From Malachius bipustulatus (taxonomy: Eukaryota > Arthropoda > Insecta > Coleoptera > Melyridae): a stretch of 64,000 bases of DNA. How positions within the stretch are numbered: position 1 is the first letter of the stretch; the number at the start of each line of letters is the position of its first letter. The translations under genes and the position numbers were made by a program. Of the stretch, positions 33,140 through 46,493 are shown one piece after another. The stretch covers positions 124,001 through 188,000 of the forward strand of contig OU342631.1 in the NCBI GenBank assembly GCA_910589415.1, given 5' to 3'. Below the pieces are notes generated by a model. That model made no database searches and had not been told where the DNA came from. It saw only the letters and a program-made list of their open reading frames with translations.

Positions 33140-33765
33140 TCAAGTCAGTCGAGGCTATAATTTATATTTACAATGCCATCGTTAGACCTATTTTGTTGTA
33201 TGGATCAATTATATGGTCTCCGTCCAAAGAATATTTAGTTAATAAATTGGAATCTGTACAACATAGGTTTGTCAGATACTTGTCGTATAAGCTTCGGAAT
33301 CCAATGTCTTACGATGATCATTATTACTCAGCTCTAGCCTGTTCTCTAAAATTAAGCTTCATTAAATCACTACGCATGTTTATTATGATGTATTTTGTTT
33401 ATATATAGTTAAGCTTGAGCTTGTTAATTGTGACGAAATACAAGGCTTATTTGAAGTAAGGGATATTCCCTACCATTTAAGGCTTGCTCGTGAACTGGCT
33501 GAGAGAGCTTCGAGTAGAAATTATATTTATCACTCAACAATACCTCGCTTGAGAAGGAAATGGAATAAAATAGTTGTTCCCTCCCACCTATTAGGGCTTG
33601 ATATTGTTTCATCATTTAAAAAGGGGCTTAAAACCGTAGTTACTAGATTTTTGTAAACCTTTATAAACCATATGATGTTTTATGATTAAATTTTTCAGTA
33701 TTTATTGAAATGTATCTAAAGGGTTCCACCTGTTCACTGTAAATAAAAATAAATAAATAAAAAAT
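33140..33765 (+). mobile_element. 5'-truncated non-LTR retrotransposon fragment
   Basis: Encodes the C-terminal end of a reverse transcriptase ORF: ILLYGSIIWSPSKEY, ESVQHRFVRYLSYKL, then after a frame break IPYHLRLARELAERASS and PRLRRKWNKIV. Same family as 50575-51595. Ends in an AAATAAATAAA tail near 33750. Dead copy. Confidence 0.8.
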
Positions 33766-33769
33766 AACA

Positions 33770-35220
33770 CGTAAAAAGATTTGTTTTATTTTTTTATCAT
33801 TTTAAACAAAAAAAGTTTCTGAAAGACGTTCCTATTGTCCATTTTTTATTTAAACATGATTTTGTATTTCAGGAATATCTTTAGTAAAACTGGATATTTA
33901 GGTATTCATTAATAAGCAAAAATTATAATTTTTGCCAGGACTATTATTTAATAGTAAGTAAATCTGCAAACTAAAATTCCAAATAAAAAAAATGTCTGAA
34001 TTAAATTAGTTCAACTTTTGTTTATTATTATTATAATGTGAATGTAAAGCTAACAGAATTGACGTAGCAATAATTAATTATCAGTCTCGAGCATTGGTTT
34101 TTTACTTAAAAAAAAAAGGTAAGTTTTAAAACATGCTTACAACTAAGTACAAATTACATTACTTTTGGGTATGGAATTTGAATTTGGCGCTCATAGTTGG
34201 ACCCGTAATGGCGGACGAGTCAGCTATCCTATATAAAGGAGCTGTACTATACATTTGCCCGTATTCACAAACGATAATTTCCTAAATAATTACGTAATTA
34301 TTTAAATGAGTGAGATGGAGATATGCAGTTTTTTTGCAATAGAATGAGATGGGGATAATTGATTACGTAATTATTTAGGAAATTATCGTTTGTGAATACG
34401 GGCAATAGTCTACTTTTTCGAATGAAGAATACGCCAACATTAATTTTGTCTACCACTTCAATTATTATTCTTAAAGAGCCAAACATACTTTTAAGATTAC
34501 TTTAATGTAACACATGCAAAATTCAGGTTTACTGTCACAATAAATACTTTCACCTGGTCTTTTTAATCATAAAACCTAGCGTTCTGGGTATATGTAGGTA
34601 TGTTCATTGGACATTTTTGACTTGAAATCACCTTAGGCAACACAGTCCCAGTTTCGTGAGACACCTGTATAAAAAAATTTGAAATCAGGGCTTAAAAAAA
34701 TGTTTTGTGGTGGTTGTTTTCGAAATACCTGAAACAACATTACAGATTGGCATTTTTAGACGAGTTTACGAAGTTTCAAATGAGGTTGGAAAAATGTAGG
34801 ATTCACGCACCCCTAATAATAAAAAATCAATTTTTATAGACCTTTATTATGTAACATAATCAACATTTACAGCGACTCTATATATTAATAAGATATTAAT
34901 GAAGATACACCACAATCATCTCTCTCTCTCTCTCTCTCTCTAATATTCATTTTCAAAACTTGTAAATTTTTTCGACTGCATTCACCCACACAATAATGAA
35001 AAACTTTCTTAGAAGAAGAATAATAAATCTAAGGTCATAATAGAACTTACAATAAAGTCAAGGAAATACAATTATTATTATTATTATTAATTATATTCTA
35101 TTACTTTTCACAAGGAATTTATATTTATGACTGGGCAAAAGTAATAGGTGCCAACTTCACCAAACTAAAAACACCTAATTAATAATAATCAAACAAAAAA
35201 AAAAGAACACTAAATCTACT
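33770..35220. other. 3' flank of TTC14, AT-rich
   Basis: An inverted pair CGTATTCACAAACGATAATTT (about 34260-34280) / its inverse (about 34380-34400) marks a ~150-bp MITE. A (CT)n microsatellite lies at 34919-34941. No gene. Confidence 0.4.
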
Positions 35221-35225
35221 CTATT

Positions 35226-38200
35226 CTATTCAACGTCTTTCTCTTTTTTCCCCTTGTCACTGTCCGGCGGCGCACTCTTCCCGCCTTTATCGCCGCCGCC
35301 GTCCTCCTTCTCGGCCCACTTGCCGCCAAACGCCTCTCGATCGACATACTTATCGCTGTGATAATCGTCCCTGTCCTCCCCCTCGGACAGCGGCCCGTCG
35401 TGCTTCACCTGCTCATTATCAGTGTCGACATACTTATTGATCTTCTCCTTCTCGTCGTTCACCTTTCTCATGGTGGCGGCGTCGTCCGAGTCCCTGTCCC
35501 TGCTGCCGCTGTACGATCGGCTGCGATCGCGCGACCTGCTCCTGTCGTACCTCCTGTCCCTGTAATCCCTGAAACCGCCGCCCCTCTGGAAACGGCCCCT
35601 CGGTCTCCTCCCCCTGTTGTAGTTGTTGTACGGCCTGCCGCGGCCCCTGAAATCCCTATCGTACCGGTCCCTGTTGTAATAGTTGCCCATCCGGCCGCCT
35701 CTCTGTTGGTTGCGCGGGTTCTGGAACCTGGGCTTGTAGTAGGTGCCGCGATCGTTGTAGCGACCCCTGAATCCGCCCCCACGACGGTACCTTCGGCGGT
35801 CTCCGGAGTAGCTGCGCGAGCGCGAACGACTCCTGGAGTAATAGGAACCGGAACGGGACCTCGATCGACTGTAATAGGAGCGCGATCGGCTGAAGCTTCT
35901 CGAGCGTGAACGGGAGCCCGACGACGACCTCGAATGGCTGTACTTGCCGCGAGAACGGGATCGGCTCCTCTTCGGGGACCTGCTCATCGATCTGGGACGA
36001 CCCGGAGGTTCTGGCGGTCTTCGACCTGAGAAAACGGTTTTTTTTTTTTATAAAGTTTTGAATAAATAAAAACGAGAGGAGTACCCACCTGGCGGCAACG
36101 GCGGCAAATCGTCGGACTTCTTCGTGTCGGGAGGCGACATCAGTCGGAAATTGCCAAACTTGTCCAAAACGACCTGACCGGTGATGACCGGCTTGGCGGC
36201 GGAGGTGGAGGGCATGGGCTGCTTCCTCTTCGGAGGCGAATCGGGCTTCCTCGGCGGCGGCTCCTTCAGGGCCATCGCCTTCCTGACGCTGACGTTCTTC
36301 TCGATTACCGGCTGCGCCGACATGGATTTCTTACTCGGCGGTTCGACGCTGCCGTTCTTGTTCCTCTTGTCTTCCTCCATGCCCCAGTCTTCTCTGTCCA
36401 GTTTCTTTTTCAGACGCGAGGTGGCCCCGGTCGGCCCGCCCAGCTGCATTTTCCACTTGGTGGCGGTCGCCGCGGTGGCCTCGGCCACGGCCTGTCGGGC
36501 CTTCTGTTCCCTCGTCGGCGACGGAGAGTCCATTATTATCCTTTTCGGACTCACACTCTCACTTCTGCAATTTTTTACAAGCAATAAGATTTTAATTATT
36601 ATATTACCATCGAGATGTTTGTAGTTTTTTTTTTTTAGGGGTAAGTACTGAGGACAAGAAGTTCAAGGACACCTTTAAAATTTCATACCACATGCTTCAT
36701 ACTTTTGATGTGACAGTTTCAATGTGTGACAGAAAAAATGCTACTATAAACTTTAAGATACATTTTTACATTCTTTACTGCTTTAATAGGAATTTTGGTC
36801 AAACTTTTATAGAAAAAAACCCTCTTTGTGCATTAGGACAAGAAACAGAAGATATTTTATCGGCCTGCTTGATAATTATTGTGGTTTGTGAAATTTTGAT
36901 AGCTCACAGAACCTGGCAGGTGCAGCATTTTAAATAAATCATTAAATTTTTGTATTCTTCAGGTGTAATCAATCAACTTGTAATTTTTTTGCCTAAAATC
37001 GAAGTGAATGTAAAAAGGTAATGTCGCCTTGAATAATCTCAACACATTCATAAAAAATGTTAAATGATTTATTATATTGCTGTGCCCTGTCAGATTCTAC
37101 GGATTATAAAAATTCCACAAATCACAATTAACACTAAAACCAATCACCGGATATAATTTCTTTCGTAAGCTAAACCAAAATTCTTAAGGAAATCGTAAAA
37201 TAGATTAGCCTCTTCCTTCATTATTATTACAAATAAAAAAGAAATTAACCTCCTAATAAGGAGTAACACGCGTCACCATTAAATAGAATTGAAAATGAGA
37301 TTTACCTATTTTTTATATGTTTCTTTTCATGACTACTGAAGACTTGGAGGTGCACTTACAATGTGTCCTACAATTATTTTACTGTCAGTTTCAAAGTTCA
37401 ATCAATCAATCAATTGATATCGATATAACGGTCGGGCCTGATAATCTTTACAAGAATCAGCTTCATCATCATCAATATCGGAATTATTTGGCTTCAAAAC
37501 TGATGTAACCTGTAAAATGCATAAGTACGGCTCTACCCTACTACTGTGCTTATCTGGGGCTCTCCGAACCAGATTCATCTTTATTGATTTGTTCAATTTG
37601 TTCATCTCTCTGCCGTTGAGTTCCACTTTGATTAAATGAAAAATTCCGGCATTCGATTTTTCAATAAGGAATAATCAATCCATTCTGTTATTATTATTAT
37701 TATTATTTTACTCTTCTCTTTTGGATACGATCCATTTTCCGAGAAACGTCAATGAAATGCTAAAATTACAGAAAATAATACGTTGAAATAGCAATAACCC
37801 TCCTGCCTTGTTCAGGTTGTTCTTTCTTTGTACTGTAACCTCCAAAATCAAACTGGATGACGGCGACATCAATTCAATCAACATTTTAGTCTTCTGACCA
37901 ACAAAAATTGAACGTACCACCCTTGAATAGTTTGTCATGAGAATTGTCGTAATTTAAAATAATAATTATTTTGCTTCAGTAATCAAAATGCGACACTGTA
38001 AAAAAATTAAAGCAAAATTGAATCTCTCTCACAAACTCACCTCTTGGTTTCCTTTTCCAAAGCGTAATAGGCATTCAACTTGGACTCCAATTCTTCCAAA
38101 TCGGGCAGACTTTCGATAAATCTGCAACAATTAATTTTGTAAAAAAATAAAAAATCACAAATCAAGTGAACAACAACAGGTCCTACCTTTTGGATAATCC

Positions 38201-41200
38201 GGACTTCTGCAGTAGGTATTCCTCGTCGTCCGAATTAGCACTGTGCTTCTTGGAACGCTTCTCTTTGTTCAGTTCCTTTTTAATAGCGTCCCTGAGCTTT
38301 TTCTGATCCTCGTACTCCATGTCGAAACTCTTCCGTTTCGACTTCTTATCCTTCTTCTTCTTCTTGCTCTCCTTCTTCATTTTCTTGTCCTTCTTCTTCT
38401 TTTTCTTCTTGTCTTCGCGCTTGTCTTTCTTCCATTTCGTGCTCTCCTCCAGAAACTTCCTCACCTTGTCCTCGTAATCGGAATCCCCCTTCGTCTCTTG
38501 CAAGAACGCCCTCAATTTCGTCTCGTAGGGCAGCTCTTCCGGCTTGTGAGCCGCCTCCTGCGGCTGCTCGAAACTGAACTCAAACGAGGCCGCCGGCTTG
38601 TTGAACGTGTAAGTGGAGGTGGTCTCGTGGGAGTTCTGATCCATCAGCGCCATCCGTTTACTGAGCGGACTCAGGGAGCCCTGTTTCTCGCGTCTGTGCG
38701 AACGAGACCTGCGCTTCTTGCGTTTCTTGAAGTCGGAATCGCCCGAAGAGGAACTCGAATCGCTGCTGCTGCTCGACGAACTGCTCGAGCTGTCATTGCT
38801 ACCCGAAGAACTCGAGCTGGAACTGGAGCTCGAGCGGTGCCTCTTCTTGCTCTTCTTGCCCTTCTTCTTCTTTTTCTTCTCTTTCTTTTCTTGATCCTCG
38901 GTCTTCAGCAGCTGCTTGAGCGCGTCGTTCACCTCGGTCGTTTTGACGGCCGTCGTCAAATTGGGCAACAGTAAATCACCCGGCTCAATCAGATTCTTCG
39001 CCACCGTCTGAGTCTTGTTCTTCAGGAATTCCAGGGAATTTTTCGCCTCTTCATGATAGGGAATGATGCTCAGGCAGCTCTGATAGGCTTTTCTGGCCTC
39101 GTCTATTTTGTTCTCCTCCTCGTAGCTACGACCCAATGCCACAAGCGTCTCTCCCATGTACTTGCGCGCGTTGGCGTGGCTCGGATTCAGTTTTAAAGCC
39201 GTCTCAAAGTCTTCGATGGCTTTCTGGAAATGTCCGCTGTTGGCGTAAAGGGCTCCACGAGCGACCAAACCTTCCACGTTCTTCGGATCGATGTTCAGGG
39301 CCTTGTTGAGACACTGAAACGCCTCCTCGTGTTTCCCGGCCTTGAAGTGATCGATACCGTCTGCCACATTACGATACGCCCACTTACTCGCCTGGACTTG
39401 TCGCAGTTCGTTTGCGTACTCGCCTTCGGGAAAACGACCCCTGTAAATTATCAACAAAACCTCAACAACGTTCATCATCACTACTTTATCCTCCCAGTTT
39501 ATTTTATTCATTTAGAGAGACTCTCCCAGTTCAAGATTGTTACACCCCTATATCCTTCATCTCTCATAGATCTAGAAGATTTTGGTGGGATTTAACGCGT
39601 GAATGTTCTTGAAGGTTTTCAGTGAGTTATTCGAATATTTTGGATCATTCCAGAATTTTTCAAATGATTCACGAATGTCTTGGATTGGTTTAGGGAATTC
39701 AGCAATGTTCTTGAAGACTTTGGAATCTCTGGAATGCTCCAGGAATGTCCAGAGTAATCCAAAATGTTATGACATGTTCTGGAATATTCTAGAGTGTCTT
39801 GGAATGGTTCCAGAATTGTACAAAATTATTATCATGAATTTTTGAAATTGCTTTAAATTTTAGAATGTTCCTAAATGTTCTATAATGTTAATGATCTTGA
39901 AGGTTTTAGAATCATCTGGAATGCTTGAGAGTCTCCTAGAGTGTTCAAAAATGTTCTAGCATGTTCTGGAGTATTTTAGAAAGCTCTGAAATGTTCTCAA
40001 TAAGTGTGGTTTTCGTTTTACGACTCAAGAATGGACATGGAATGTTCCAGAACGTTCCGGATATTCCAGAATGTCGATGTTCTTGAAGGCTTTGGAATTG
40101 TTTGGAATGCCCAAGGATCTTCTAGAGTGTTCCAAAATGTTCTAGAACATTAGAAGTATTATAAAATGCCCTGCAATGATTTAAACATGTTTCGGGATAA
40201 TCTGGAATATTCTACTATCATGTTATGGTGGGAATAAGTAAAATTTGGCTCAGAAGGGTATATAAAGGAGATGATTTATTTTTCCGCACTTCAAATTTGA
40301 ATAAAACTTTGTTAATTTTTTAATCGAAAGGTAAATATTTCCACACGGGCTACCACCAACTAGACAGCTTTCTGAGGAGTCTCTCTAAATACAAAGAAAA
40401 TCAGACTTCACCTGCCGGTTCATTCACTCACCTTAGTCCGTCCATCAATGTACTGTGATCTCCGATTCCCAAGACAGACGACAGATACGCAATGTTATTC
40501 GGGTTGTTCATTCCGACACTCTTCTCGAGGACGCTCTCATAATTCTCGTTCTTGAATTCCAAAGCTTTCCTGAAAAACGAAAATTCAACGTCTACAAGTC
40601 ACATTTATACTGGAACCGGCCTCATCTACTGTGTGACAAGACAACAAGGAGCGTTCACATTTCTTGTACTTTGTACCTGGAATTTATTCAGTTTGTTTGT
40701 GAGTGAGTCAGAATTGATTTCGGTTTTGGATACACAGACAAGTATACAAAACGATCACACTGTTATTTATTATTATTTCCTCCAGTAAGACAATTATTAT
40801 TTATATATCGGGTCCGTCTTCCTCTCTCTGATTTCTTGGTAACGATCTTCAATCGTCATCGATCTATTAGTAGTGATTGGTGAATGTTCGTTTTTCTTTC
40901 TCTCTTATTCTTCGAGTTAAAATTTCTTCACACATTATTCTGAACTCACACAACATCACAAACGATAAACAACCTTAAAATCGAATAATGTGGATATCCT
41001 AAACTTAGAATACATACCAAGTGACGGCCTCTCTCCCTCTCTCTTTCTCGTAAATGTCAATCTGCAATCGTTTTTTTTTAGTTCCATGATGCTACGTTTG
41101 GATGTTTTAAGAGACATCTAATAAATAAACTGGTTCAATAGGTTTAAAAAATTCTCCTGTATTAGAACATTTTTGGAACAAAATTTTATCATACGTCTGT

Positions 41201-42562
41201 CCTCTCTCAATTTTATTTATAAGATAACAGTATTTGTGTTTTTGGATTCTCAGCGAGCGAGACTGTGGAAAACATGGTTTATAAGCATCAGACACAACAA
41301 AAAGACCCACAAGAATTTTAATGTATTGCGAACAGAAACCTTGACTCTCACCTGTTCAATCATTGACGGTCATTAAAATATTTTATAAATTGTGCTGTCG
41401 TTACGTGATACAATAACTGTTGTTCACAGACTTTTCTCACAAGTGCTTTAAAGGGGGTGCTCACAAATCGATTATCTCAGCAATGACGACGACGAACAGA
41501 TAATCGTGTTTTGTCTCTAATTATTATTAACGATTGATTGTTTCTATCTTATTACGAAACCTTCTAAAAAGAAAAATCATCATTTTATTCTAGCAGCAGC
41601 AGCAGCAGCAGCAGATTAGTGTGGACGTGGATATTATTATCGTTATTAACTTCCGGGTGGGCCGGGGAGAGTAGCTGCTGTGGAAGAAAGTTAGGAAACG
41701 ATAAACGATGTAACAATTGAAAGGGACTCACTTGTAAACCACGGGAAAGTCATCGCTACTAATTAATCCGAGAGGCGGCCGATGTTCCGGATCGCCTTGT
41801 TTCCGTGTGGTACCTTTCATGCCACACACCATCTTATCCGTGTCGGGGATTACCTCCAACACTTCGCAGCATACCGAATCGTTCATCATGTAGCTACGAG
41901 CAACGCCTTTCTTATCTACCGCCGGTATGATATTCGCTACCGGACAGAATGCCTAAGAACCAAATTCACCAAATTAACAAATTTCTTGGTAATTAATAAT
42001 TCGGAAACTTACCTTCACATTGATGTCGGCTACGTATCTGACCGAAGGTTCGGCAGTACATAACACCTTCAACATCATGCCCGACTGGGTCTTGCTTACA
42101 ATCGTTCCCAAAATCAAATCTCCAATTTTCACTTTCTACAACAAAAATCGATCGTCAATCGGAAGTCTTTAGCATCGTTCTTCAAGACGGAAAACTAACC
42201 TCAAAAAAGTACTCCAATCGTCTCTGTTTGTCGACGTTCAGGTGCGTTTCGAGGGGAGGCATAACGGCGTAAACGTCCTCGGTGCCGGAGCTCTCGTCTG
42301 CCGCTGGTTTCTTTGCCGCTTCCGCATCGCGCGAAAACAGAAACTCGGCCTTCTTCACGAGGAACTGTTGCACTTTCAGTCTTTTCCCGCGGTCCTGAAA
42401 CGACAGGTGCTTCTGCCGCTCGTTGAACACCTCGTAATTCAAATCCTTGATGTTCCTTTTCAACAAGTCACTGTCCCCGTACTCCGCCTCCCATAACTTC
42501 TGCAACTGCTGACCATGGTAGTTCAACGTTTTCGTTATCTGATCGGTCTTCAACGACTCCAT
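35226..42562 (-). CDS. TTC14: Tetratricopeptide repeat protein 14 homologue
   Basis: Eight coding exons: 42562-42200, 42135-42013, 41952-41732, 40569-40432, 39440-38187, 38121-38041, 36564-36089, 36025-35226. They are in frame throughout and give 1151 residues. The N-terminus ([20 protein letters not shown]) leads to an S1 RNA-binding domain ([46 protein letters not shown]). TPR repeats follow ([67 protein letters not shown]). Then come Lys- and Ser-rich tracts, and the last exon is an Arg/Ser and Arg/Gly-rich domain typical of nuclear RNA-processing proteins. It is longer than vertebrate TTC14 (~770) because of the SR/RGG tail. The ATG exon continues upstream to an acceptor at 42610, so a 5' UTR exon exists. 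Confidence 0.92.
39598..40225. repeat. HSE-like satellite tract 3 (TTC14 intron)
   Basis: Degenerate GTTCTAGAATGTTCTGGAAT units in the intron between coding exons 4 and 5 of TTC14. Same family as the tracts at 12808 and 15425. Confidence 0.65.
41593..41615. repeat. (AGC)n microsatellite
   Basis: About seven AGC units in a TTC14 intron. Confidence 0.8.
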
Positions 42563-42689
42563 CTTTGGATGTTCAAGTGTTGTTATTCATCCGCCGGTCG
42601 CTGTCACTCTCTGAAAAGATTACACATAAGAAGAGCGAATTAAAAAAGGAACCCCACGAGAAAAACTAAAATAAAATAATATCCTGAGC

Positions 42690-42832
42690 AGTTTTCATTG
42701 TACACACCATTAACTTCAAAGATTGCGATTTTCACTTGCTTATAACTTATAACTCAAAAACCACTCAATTTAAACTCCCAACTGTAAAAATCAAATTATT
42801 ACTCAATTCTCATTATTAGCAGAGTATCAGAG
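42690..42832. mobile_element. Fragment of the 10816-type element
   Basis: GATTGCGATTTTCACTTG, TTATAACTCAAAAACCACTC and AACTGTAAAAA match an arm of the palindromic element at 10816-11671. No terminus is left. Confidence 0.5.
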
Positions 42833-42840
42833 AAAACCAT

Positions 42841-43251
42841 GGTAATTATGGAGATGAGCGGCATGGGTATATGGCGAAATGGCTTATACTATCGGATAGC
42901 TTGTGTCTCTAGGAGTATCAAGGTACCATTGAATTTTTGCGCCGGCAAGTAATAGTCGAGAAATAAGGCCTTAAAGTGTCATCCTTGCCCTAATACGTGT
43001 GTTTGTACATATACGCTCGAACGGGAAGCACGCACCATAGTCGTGTGTCCGACGGAGTGCGAGCTTCCTGTTCGAGCGTATATGTACAAACACACGTATT
43101 AGGGCAAGGATGACACTTTAAGGCCTTATTTCTCGACTATTACTTGCCGGCGCAAAAATTCAATGGTACCTTGATACTCCTAGAGACACAAGCTATCCGA
43201 TAGTATAAGCCAAATCGCCCTAAACCAATGCCGCTCATCTCCATAATGACC
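42841..43251. mobile_element. Palindromic MITE, copy 3 of 3 (8-bp duplication)
   Basis: 411 bp, flanked by AAAACCAT at 42833-42840 and 43252-43259. It lies just upstream of the TTC14 coding exons, in the presumed first intron or 5' region. Confidence 0.9.
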
Positions 43252-43259
43252 AAAACCAT

Positions 43260-44345
43260 TAATTAGCCTTGGCTTGGCACCTTCAATCATCAATAAAACC
43301 AGAATATATGGCAACAAGGCCCCCATAAAATTACATTGTATTTGATTCATTAAAAATTAACGTGACAACAGTGTTAATTCAATATTCCCATCCTCATCAA
43401 ATCAACATTCAACAGTAAGCAAAAAACATTAATAAAACATCAGTGTGTTCCATTCCTCAAAATAAATGTGACAACACTGCCACTGCACCATTATGACAGT
43501 AGTGAGTGACAAAATGATTTACTATTCAAAATGAACAAAAATAAAAAACCAAAAATAACCCCAAGGTGATTGAATAAAATAAAACAACAATAAATGACAA
43601 GGTTGAGTTTACCTCGCCGCCATTACGAAACTGATAAGAGTAACAATACTCACTATTCTAATGATTAGGTGTAAATGGAATTATTCTAGAATCCGTGGCC
43701 GTGGCCATCATCGTCAATCAATACTACAAAATAAAATGACAAAGACAGGAAAAGTATCCAATCAACCTTCAAAAAGTTTGCACAACAACGGCAATCATTG
43801 AAAATCCATAATTTCCTCGGTTATCCCATTTCCTTTATAATAATTATTATTATCAGTGTATCTTGATTTATAACTTGGTCACTGCAATCACCACGAACGA
43901 TGAACGAATCCAGCCAGCGCCAGCAATCACAGTTTCTTATCGTTATCGAATCGTCTACACAAAATGGCAGACTTCATGATGACAACCACGAATTCGGTTT
44001 ATGTAATCCTTAATCCTTTTGTAAATTGTCATAATATTACGTTCATAATTCATTTAATCAAAAAAATACAATTCGGATACTCACAATCCATCACGTCTCA
44101 TTAAAACTCGGCAACTTTTCGATGTAAATCTACAAGGATGAAAGATATTTTTTCAAATAGCATCCACCACAGCGACAACACAAAACAGGATTAAATTAAC
44201 AGAAAACGATCAAACATCAAACGAACCACGATACATCACTTTTTTGATGGATGACGGACGGACGATAGATTGACATTTTGAGTTGACTTTGCATGTCAAA
44301 AGTCACAATGCTAAATATTCTGTGATATTTGGCATTTGGTTAAAT
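43260..44345. other. 5' region of TTC14
   Basis: A minus-strand donor (GTGAGTATCC, exon edge near 44095) may end the first non-coding TTC14 exon. The acceptor at 42611-42613 opens the ATG exon. The promoter itself is not identified. Confidence 0.35.
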
Positions 44346-44348
44346 ATA

Positions 44349-44811
44349 GAGATGTGCGATTCTGCTCGAAAGATTGATTCCTTGGATCGATTCGAATCGA
44401 AGCAAAAAAAATCGATTCAACAAAAATCGAGGTAATCTTGTGTTATACGATACGTCGCTGGGAATGCGCATGCGGAAACAATAAAGTCAGCTGTTATTTC
44501 ATTCACCTGAATTAAAGAATGACCGGCAATGCCTTGAATTCGTGCTTGTAGCCTTTTGTATGGGAAATATTTAAATTATAATATTTGTATCTCAATACTT
44601 CATAACTTATTACAAAGTTTATACATAGAAATAAATAACAAAATAGGTCCCGGCCAGCAGGTCGTCCGAGCCGGAGCCGGAGGCCGGAGCCGGAGTCGAG
44701 TCATTCATTCACGGAACCGGACCGAGTGGAACGACGGACCCGCCGTTCTGTTTCATGTCTCGGACCCGGTCCGAATCGTTCGGAACGGGTCCGACCGGAT
44801 TGACACATCTC
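44349..44811. mobile_element. 463-bp TA-flanked element with GAGATGTG ends
   Basis: GAGATGTG at the left, CACATCTC at the right, each flanked by TA (44347-44348, 44812-44813). The interior is rich in ATTCGAATCG- and GGACCGG-like imperfect repeats. Confidence 0.55.
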
Positions 44812-44814
44812 TAG

Positions 44815-45665
44815 TGCTGGGCCCGCGAACCTTGTATTGTATCTAAACTCTAAAGCACGTGCTGACAGTGCGGAAGTGTTGCTAAAGAGCTTTTGTTTTT
44901 GTGCAAAAACCTGTGTAAAATTACAGTGAAAGTGTCTTTGTGTTATTTTCAACCCTATTTTAATTTAGTGTGGTAAGAATAATTATTATAAAACGTTATT
45001 ATAAACAGTTACATGCACACTGTTGTGTGTAACCGATTGATATGTTCTTTTATCACCCTGTAAATTCTTCATTTATTGTGCGTTTTTACCTGATTTTTTT
45101 TATTACTGTTGCACGTGGTGGCTGGATCCTTTGTATTTTAATAGCTCTAGAATCTACAGAAGAGGTAAAAATATAAAATAAAAATAATTTTGAGAATATT
45201 ATAGGAGGTAAATGAACATGTGACTGTTTGAATATAAGGAACAATTATTATTGTATTTTTTCTGTGACGGGAGCGAGCCGTAGGCGAGTATTGGAACGTT
45301 CAAGTGGATAATAGCTATTCTCCGCGAGAATAAGATACTATTTTCTCTACGACTTTGAAAATCATAATTTAAAATCAAAAGAATTAGGTACGTACCTACC
45401 TATACAAAAAATATATGAAAAGCTCAAGTAATTTATGTTTCTCACGTTATATCTCAGTTATTAATTCAGATATCAATATGAAATTTTGGGAAATCTCTTG
45501 TGCATTTACTTACATTAGGCCTTTTCAAAAAGATATTTGGTATAAACATCTTGTTGGCAGAAAAATTTAAACAACACTATATAGGTACGTCTTGGTTAAC
45601 ACCCCGTAAATGCATAGTAAAATATGACATGCGGTGAACTTTTTTATTATTAAAGATAATAGGCT
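44815..45665. other. Spacer, no gene seen
   Basis: A CTGACAGTG...GTGTGGTAAG stretch near 44860-44975 could be a non-coding exon with donor, but nothing links it to a gene. Confidence 0.3.
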
Positions 45666-45669
45666 AGTA

Positions 45670-46240
45670 TACAGGGTGTCCAGGTATGAGTGTAAGAGCT
45701 ACACGTGGCGACCTTCCTTGGACTATTTTGAGTAAAAAATCTTAATACAATAATGCTCTAAACGTCTTCACGGTGCCACACGAGGTCATCAAAGTTAGAA
45801 ATTCTGGGTCACAAATATGCATATTATTGAACTTCCGTTTCCTTTTGCAGTTACGGTTAACATTTTCAAAGACTTTAGCAAAGTCTTATTTCATTTAATT
45901 TTCGTAACAGTGCAATTATTAACTTTTTTAACATTTCTAAAAAAAAGCACTTTAATATTTTAAATAATAAAGAATATTTTAAAAAAGTTAATAATTGCAC
46001 TGTTACGAAAATTAAATGAAATAAGACTTTGCAAAAGTCTTTGAAAATGTTAACCGTAACTGCAAAAGGAAACGGAAGTTCAATAATATGCATATTTGTG
46101 ACCCAGAATTTCTAAATTTGATGACCTCCTGTGGTACCGTGAAGACGTTTAGAGCATTATTGTATTAAGATTTTTTACTCAAAATAGTCCAAGGAAGGTC
46201 GCCACGTGTAGCTCTTACACTCATACCTGGACACCTTGTA
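45670..46240. mobile_element. Near-perfect 571-bp palindrome, TACAGGGTGTCC ends, TA duplication
   Basis: Two ~280-bp arms around an AT-rich centre near 45955, with ends TACAGGGTGTCCAGGTATGA and its inverse, flanked by TA on both sides. High arm identity suggests a young foldback insertion. Confidence 0.85.
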
Positions 46241-46493
46241 TAGAGAACATTCGTAGTCGAAGATGCAAGGAAAGCTTTTTATTTTAAAAATTTTTTTAAT
46301 ATAATTAGTAGTTTTCCGAAACAGGGCCCAAATGTATAGCGCCACATGGTATTGCAAAACGCCATAGTCTGCATAAAAAGTATCTTTCATGAAGTCCTCG
46401 TGGTTCCTTTTGGCATCAATAAGACACATGTCATCAGGCTATTTTCAATTTCTTTTGATGCGATCCACCCATAGTACATATTTCATATTTTTT

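Noticed and set aside
31205..34222. GACTCGTCCGCCATTACGGG inverted pair as certain P-element termini
   Set aside because: The flanks show no matching 8-bp duplication, so the pair is mentioned only as possible ends.
35358..38974. Leu/Val-rich plus-strand frames across TTC14
   Set aside because: Antisense of Arg/Ser- and Lys-rich TTC14 exons.
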